From contig CAZEBF010000001.1 of the NCBI GenBank assembly GCA_964510235.1, forward strand, positions 16,821-80,820: a stretch of 64,000 bases of DNA. Reading direction: 5' to 3'. The stretch is from CAYUUR01 sp964510235. GTDB taxonomy: Bacteria > Patescibacteriota > Saccharimonadia > Saccharimonadales > CAYUUR01. This document shows, in pieces, positions 59,812 to 64,000 of this stretch (position 1 is the first letter of the stretch; each line of letters opens with the position of its first letter). The notes below the pieces were generated by a model, which had not been told where the DNA came from, searched no databases, and saw only the letters and a program-made list of their open reading frames with translations. Both the position numbers and the translations under genes were made by a program.

Positions 59812-61464
59812 TTACGCAATCGTAATGGTGTCGCCACCGAGGTGACGAGCAAAGTAAGAATCGTGAGAGATATAGATGATAGCACCGTTGTAGTGAGCTA
59901 GAGCATCTTCGAGCTCTTCGATGCTTGGTAGATCGAGGTGGTTGGTTGGCTCGTCCAGGATTAACACCTGTGGATGCCCGGCCAGCATGTTAATAAGTTG
60001 AAAACGAGCCTTCTGGCCACCACTGAGCCGACTAATCGGTACATCGCCGTCAGTTGCAGGGTTAAACAGATAGTCACTGAGAAGCTGTTTGACGAGTGAT
60101 TCACCCACCGGCACGTCTTTGGCCATGTAAGCCCGCTCAATGGCCTCTGATAGCGTCAGAGATAGATAGCTTTCGGCAATCTCTTGCTCGTATATGCCAA
60201 TCTTAATACCCTTCTCGACTGCAATGGTACCTCCAAACAATTTGGCCGATGGTTCAACCTCCTGCGATTTAGCCACCACTGCATTAAGTAGAGTTGACTT
60301 ACCGGCACCGTTACGGCCGTGCAAACGCAGACGGTCGCCTTCTCGCAGCTGCAATGACAAGTCTTCAAATAACGGCGCGCTGTAGCCGAGTGACACCTTT
60401 GACAGCTCAATCAGCAATCGCCCAGTGGCATCATCGGCAGTTTTGGTACGGACTTTGATGTTGCGAGCCTTATGCTCTTTATATGCGGCCCCCATTTTAG
60501 CGTTGAGCTCACCCACTGATTCACGGTCTATCCAGAAAGAAGGTGCATCAATCGCCTCGAGTCGTACGAGTTCTTCTTTGGCCTGCATCTCTTGGCTTTT
60601 AAAACGATGGATTGTGCCAGGATCGTTGGCGCGCTCCTTGAGTCGACGAAAGCGAATGATATTCTCTTTGAGGTTGGCAATCCGCCGTTGGGTCACGGTA
60701 TGTTCATTGACCTGAGACACGGTTTTAACGGCATTAATGCGCAGATAGTCATCGTAATTGCCTGGGAAGCTGACGGTTTGTTCGTCTTTGACTTCAATAA
60801 TCCGATCAACCGCTTGCAGTACATCACGGTCGTGCGTAATGACCACAATTGCCTCACGGGCACTCTTGAACCATTTAATAAATGACTGTTTTGCAACGTA
60901 ATCCATATGGTTGGTCGGCTCATCAATCAGCGCAATATGCGCCCGCGCCCGCTGCACTTTGACCAGTTCGACCAGACGTTTTTGGCCGCCACTCAGCTCT
61001 TTCAGCAGCCCTGCCGCTTTACCCTCATCAATCTGGTAATCGCTCAAAGCTTGAATGATTTCTGACTCGACTTCAAAGTAGCCCAGCTGCGTGAACCGCT
61101 CCAGGGCCTCGTTATAGACGTGCATTTTGTGATTACTATCACCCATATGCTCAGGATAGGTATCCAGGATGTGCTTGAGCTTGGGATACTCTGGTAAATC
61201 ATCCAGCACGTATTCCAGAACAGTTTTCTCATCATAGCCGTGGTGCTCTTGTCGAGAGCCAATCATTATGGCGCCTTTTTTGAGCCGCACCGAGCCGTCG
61301 TAATCTTTGTCTTCACCGGTCATAATGTGCAGTAGCGTAGTTTTACCGGTACCATTACGGCCGACCAAGCCAACTTTCTCACCGTCCTGAATTTCCATAT
61401 GTAAATCACGGTACAACATTTTGTTGCCGAACGACTTTTCATTAATATCAACTGAAATAACCAC
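59812..61464 (-). CDS. ABC-F family ATPase
   Basis: 550 aa, no membrane segment, two ABC domains. First: GLVGRNGTGKTTLLHIM, LSGGQKRLVELV, ALIDEPTNHMD; second: LHGRNGAGKSTLLNAV, LSGGQKARFQLI, VLILDEPTNHLD. Between them is a charged helical linker (IANLKENIIRFRRLKERANDPGTIHRFKSQ), the P-site tRNA interaction motif of ABC-F proteins. Works on the ribosome (translation factor or antibiotic protection type); subgroup not clear. Starts at GTG without a clear Shine-Dalgarno; a few bases upstream is the truB stop. Confidence 0.9.
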   Translation of the reverse strand: MVISVDINEKSFGNKMLYRDLHMEIQDGEKVGLVGRNGTGKTTLLHIMTGEDKDYDGSVRLKKGAIMIGSRQEHHGYDEKTVLEYVLDDLPEYPKLKHILDTYPEHMGDSNHKMHVYNEALERFTQLGYFEVESEIIQALSDYQIDEGKAAGLLKELSGGQKRLVELVKVQRARAHIALIDEPTNHMDYVAKQSFIKWFKSAREAIVVITHDRDVLQAVDRIIEVKDEQTVSFPGNYDDYLRINAVKTVSQVNEHTVTQRRIANLKENIIRFRRLKERANDPGTIHRFKSQEMQAKEELVRLEAIDAPSFWIDRESVGELNAKMGAAYKEHKARNIKVRTKTADDATGRLLIELSKVSLGYSAPLFEDLSLQLREGDRLRLHGRNGAGKSTLLNAVVAKSQEVEPSAKLFGGTIAVEKGIKIGIYEQEIAESYLSLTLSEAIERAYMAKDVPVGESLVKQLLSDYLFNPATDGDVPISRLSGGQKARFQLINMLAGHPQVLILDEPTNHLDLPSIEELEDALAHYNGAIIYISHDSYFARHLGGDTITIA

Positions 61465-61490
61465 GGAACTACTACTTTCTTACTTATAAG

Positions 61491-62177
61491 CTACTGAAGG
61501 ATACCATCTTTGAGCGATTCTGGCGTCAGATCAGCCATAGTATGGGCGCTTTCAAGGTCATAACTTCCAACTTTTGTACGTCGTAGGTCAGACATATAAG
61601 CACCTGTTTTGAGCGATTCACCGATATCGCGGGCCAGAGACCGAATATACGTCCCACTAGAAACATAGGTCGTAAAATTCAGATATGGATACTCGTATTG
61701 TAGCTGCATGATGCTGTGGATGGTCACGGTGCGCGGCTGCATGACTACTTCTTTGCCCGCGCGGGCCAGTTTGTAGGCTCGCTTGCCATCGATTTTGATG
61801 GCACTGAAGGCTGGTGGCGTCTGCTGAATCTCACCCACAAAAGACTTTATAGTCTGTTCAACTTCTCCAGTCCCCGGTCTTCTGTCATTAGTCTTTGTCT
61901 TTTCGCCTTCTTCATCGTCAGTAGTGCTTGTCTCTCCCAGTTTGATAGTCACTTCATAGACTTTGTCGAGCTTCGAGAACTCCTGCGCTCGTTTGCAGTA
62001 GCTGCCAATCACCACAATCATTAGACCAGTCGCCAACGGATCGAGCGTACCTGTGTGGCCCACTTTTGGCTTCTTGAGCCCCGTCTCTTGGCGAACCATG
62101 CCACGGACTTTTGCGACCACATCAAAAGAAGTCCAACCCTTTGGCTTATCAATGAGAAGTAGGCCGTCGTAACTCAT
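61491..62177 (-). CDS. truB: tRNA pseudouridine-55 synthase
   Basis: 228 aa. LLIDKPKGWTSFDVVAKVR and KVGHTGTLDPLATGLMIV with the catalytic Asp, then PPAFSAIKIDGKRAYKLAR and SSGTYIRSLARDIGESL. Shorter than E. coli TruB (314 aa): the C-terminal PUA-like domain is absent. Makes psi55 in the T-loop of tRNAs. Confidence 0.95.
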   Translation of the reverse strand: MSYDGLLLIDKPKGWTSFDVVAKVRGMVRQETGLKKPKVGHTGTLDPLATGLMIVVIGSYCKRAQEFSKLDKVYEVTIKLGETSTTDDEEGEKTKTNDRRPGTGEVEQTIKSFVGEIQQTPPAFSAIKIDGKRAYKLARAGKEVVMQPRTVTIHSIMQLQYEYPYLNFTTYVSSGTYIRSLARDIGESLKTGAYMSDLRRTKVGSYDLESAHTMADLTPESLKDGILQ

Positions 62178-62192
62178 GACGGACAGTATACC

Positions 62193-64000
62193 CTAGCGAG
62201 GCAGATTTGGGCTTGGTGGCAGTGCGCCAGCTGGTGGTTGCGGAGGAATGTTTGGCATTGGCGCCATCGGTGGCGGTACGGGTGGTGGCGGCGTCGCTGG
62301 ACCAGAAGTTCCAGAACGGTCTTCTGGAGCACTTGGTGGCATCAGGTTAGATGGCACAACCGTTGGAACATCTGATGGCTGTGGCATAGCGTTCATACTT
62401 GACGACAGATCGCTATCGATTGGTGGGTTCATTGGTGAGGGCGGCGTATTGAAGGTGTTGGGCGGCATGCTTACATCGCCAGACAGGGTTGCAGGCGGCT
62501 TGAGTGCTTCATCAAACGATGGTAGCGCCGGATCATCATCGGTTGGAGGTGATGGTGTAGCCGGCAGAGTTGGCGCGGGTGCGATCGCACTCGGAGCGTC
62601 TGGAGCATCTGACTCATGGCCAAGATTAAGATTAACAGGCTGGGCGCCTAGTGCCTGGATTGGCTCAAGATTCTTCTCTGGATCACCGCCTACTTTGATA
62701 GCCTCATCGACGGCTTCGCGGGCGTCTTCTATCTGCTCTTCTGGTGCCTCTGTTTCTACCGGTGCTGGACTAGCTGGCAAACTGGCTGTATCTAAACGAG
62801 GTACCGCAGGAGTGTTATCTGACAAATCGGCCCCGGTTGGCTCAATCGAGGCCGGTGATTTTCGACTGATAATGCCATCATCACCTGACTTTGTAGCGCC
62901 AACGCTCAATGGATCAGTCGAAGGATCGAGATTGAGGTGTTCTGGTTCGCTATTAGCTGTTAGTTTACCACCCATGGTCGGAGGCTGCAGACTCATTGGA
63001 GTTGGCCGTGGTTGGCTCATGCCACCAGGACGGACATTATCAATCCTCGAAGGGATTGGTTCTTCTGGACTTGGGGTTGGTTCAGGCTCTTCGAGTGGTA
63101 TAACTGGCTCACTTTGCGGCTCTGGCAAGTTAAGTTCTGGCTCAACAGAAGGCTCTGGCTCAGAAGGTTTCTCGGTTTCTTTAACCTCTACTTCAGGAAC
63201 AGAATCATCTGTCTCATCACTCTCGTTATCTACATCGTGTTCAATAGTGAGTTCACCGTCTTCACTCTGTTCTGGTGACACCACATCGCTCAGCGCAGCC
63301 GCTGGTTGGTCGAGTTTAGTAGCAATCAGTTGTTGATTAGCGCCCGCCCCCATTAACTCAGAAGCTAACTTCATGGTCGCCGGGCTAGTTTTGGCATTAC
63401 TAAAGCGATCTGTTTCGGCCACGATACCAGTCATCAGCGCTGTGGCAATCTGATTATCGAAGGCTTCGGCGCCACCAAGCAACTGGCCGACAGAGGCCAT
63501 CATCTCGCTCAGACTACTAGCTTGCAGATCAACCCAGTTAAGTGTCCCTAAGTTACCTTGATCTTTGTTGTTAACAGAGATAACGGTAGCATCATGCAGA
63601 ATACGGCCATGACTGACAATCGCGTCATCAAGCTCAGCTTTTTCATGTACGCCAAGCGCAATCACCACGTCGACATTGAAATCACCCTGACTAAAGTCTA
63701 GGTCTCTGTCACTGATACTGGTGCGATACGGAGTTATGAAAATCTTGACGACTTTGTCTTCAACTTTATAGCGAAGCTTGTCAGCCTTTGATTTATCGAG
63801 GGCAATAATAAAATCGCGCAGACTATCAGTGTTCTTCTCGATCGTCTTGTCTGGCTGCAAAAACTCGAGCGTTGATGGTACTGCCCCACTAAATACTGCA
63901 GCACCGCGCTTGCCTACTTTGTTCAAAAGTAGCGTAAAACCGATACATGCAGCCAACTGGTCAACAGATGGGTTGCTACTAACCGTTACCAAAACATTGG
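62193..64000 (-). CDS. DHH-like phosphoesterase with long proline-rich tail (partial)
   Basis: Runs off the right edge; the frame is open through base 64000, so the 5' end is missing. First about 235 residues: VTVSSNPSVDQLAACIGFTLLLNK, FNVDVVIALGVHEKAEL, ISVNNKDQGNLGTLNWVDLQASSLSEMMASVGQLLG, IATALMTGIVAETDRFSNAKTSPATMKLASELMGAGA: a DHH/NrnA-like layout, but D-H-H is not seen in the visible part. The remaining about 365 residues are disordered and Pro/Glu/Ser-rich (QSEPVIPLEEPEPTPSPEEPIPSR; ends TPPPPVPPPMAPMPNIPPQPPAGALPP). In many bacteria nrnA lies beside truB, as here. Confidence 0.8.
   Translation of the reverse strand, partial: NVLVTVSSNPSVDQLAACIGFTLLLNKVGKRGAAVFSGAVPSTLEFLQPDKTIEKNTDSLRDFIIALDKSKADKLRYKVEDKVVKIFITPYRTSISDRDLDFSQGDFNVDVVIALGVHEKAELDDAIVSHGRILHDATVISVNNKDQGNLGTLNWVDLQASSLSEMMASVGQLLGGAEAFDNQIATALMTGIVAETDRFSNAKTSPATMKLASELMGAGANQQLIATKLDQPAAALSDVVSPEQSEDGELTIEHDVDNESDETDDSVPEVEVKETEKPSEPEPSVEPELNLPEPQSEPVIPLEEPEPTPSPEEPIPSRIDNVRPGGMSQPRPTPMSLQPPTMGGKLTANSEPEHLNLDPSTDPLSVGATKSGDDGIISRKSPASIEPTGADLSDNTPAVPRLDTASLPASPAPVETEAPEEQIEDAREAVDEAIKVGGDPEKNLEPIQALGAQPVNLNLGHESDAPDAPSAIAPAPTLPATPSPPTDDDPALPSFDEALKPPATLSGDVSMPPNTFNTPPSPMNPPIDSDLSSSMNAMPQPSDVPTVVPSNLMPPSAPEDRSGTSGPATPPPPVPPPMAPMPNIPPQPPAGALPPSPNLPR

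Noticed and set aside
62248..63336. Long open frame (362 codons) on the plus strand, Gly/Ser-rich
   Set aside because: It is the reverse of the proline/glutamate-rich tail of the DHH-like gene; biased codons keep it open. No ribosome site, no domain.
1..64000. Alternative genetic code with UGA as a sense codon, as in some CPR lineages
   Set aside because: TGA is used as a stop at the ends of normal-length genes (for example 5740, 25816 and 26262) and conserved proteins show no in-frame TGA.

Overview
The window looks like part of a chromosome from a Patescibacteria/CPR bacterium, most likely related to Candidatus Saccharibacteria (TM7). This rests on gene content, not on a search: a compact set of information genes (rpsF-ssb-rpsR, rpsO-pnp, truB, efp, tlyA, ychF, RNase J, ftsK, one Xer recombinase), a full type IV pilus locus, several very large secreted or membrane-anchored proteins, no biosynthetic pathways, and almost no intergenic space. 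The genetic code is standard (TGA is used as a stop). Most genes lie on the minus strand. No CRISPR array, insertion sequence, rRNA or prophage was seen, and there is no gene-free stretch over 300 bases.

Layout. 1-7,000: a small KGG stress protein, an anchored beta-helix-like protein, a GT4 glycosyltransferase, a GH15-like protein, a CheD-like protein, a HAD phosphatase, a VOC protein, a pyrophosphatase-like protein, tRNA-Asp and a small anchored protein. 7,000-20,700: a class A beta-lactamase-like serine hydrolase, then a surface cluster: a 2.8-kaa LamG-containing adhesin, an Ig/PKD protein, a DUF916-like anchored protein and two related small secreted proteins. 20,700-24,050: a SurA/PpiC foldase, a PH-domain membrane protein, tRNA-Arg, ndk and xer. 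24,039-36,060: the type IV pilus locus (pilM-N-O-x-B-T-C, two major-type pilins, pilD, four minor pilin-like proteins). 36,063-40,006: secreted proteins next to the pilus locus. 40,099-45,650: DUF1801 protein, orphan histidine kinase, ychF, an anchored serine hydrolase with a YoaR-like domain, and a phosphoribosyltransferase. 45,650-64,000: mainly translation, RNA decay, DNA maintenance and segregation genes, ending in a DHH-like phosphoesterase with a long proline-rich tail that runs off the window.

How it fits together. PilD would process the six prepilin-like proteins, PilB/PilT drive extension and retraction, and PilM/N/O/C form the inner-membrane platform. The adjacent secreted proteins and the LamG cluster are plausible surface attachment factors for a small, probably host-dependent cell. 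SurA and the PH-domain protein may support export. FtsK and Xer would resolve chromosome dimers.

Main observations for follow-up: (1) a repeated, three-hairpin element at 43036-43169 and 45705-45815, whose stems differ in sequence but keep pairing and whose junctions are conserved; the second copy lies next to a stray piece of the tlyA 3' end; (2) a -10 box 5-9 nt before the start codon of about 18 genes, which suggests widespread leaderless transcription; (3) a WxL-like surface locus at 7984-20606; (4) structured RNA candidates in the rpsF-ssb gap and rpsF leader; (5) a 112-bp perfect repeat shared by two pilin genes; (6) lineage-specific losses of metal-binding cysteines in PilB and the uracil-DNA glycosylase.
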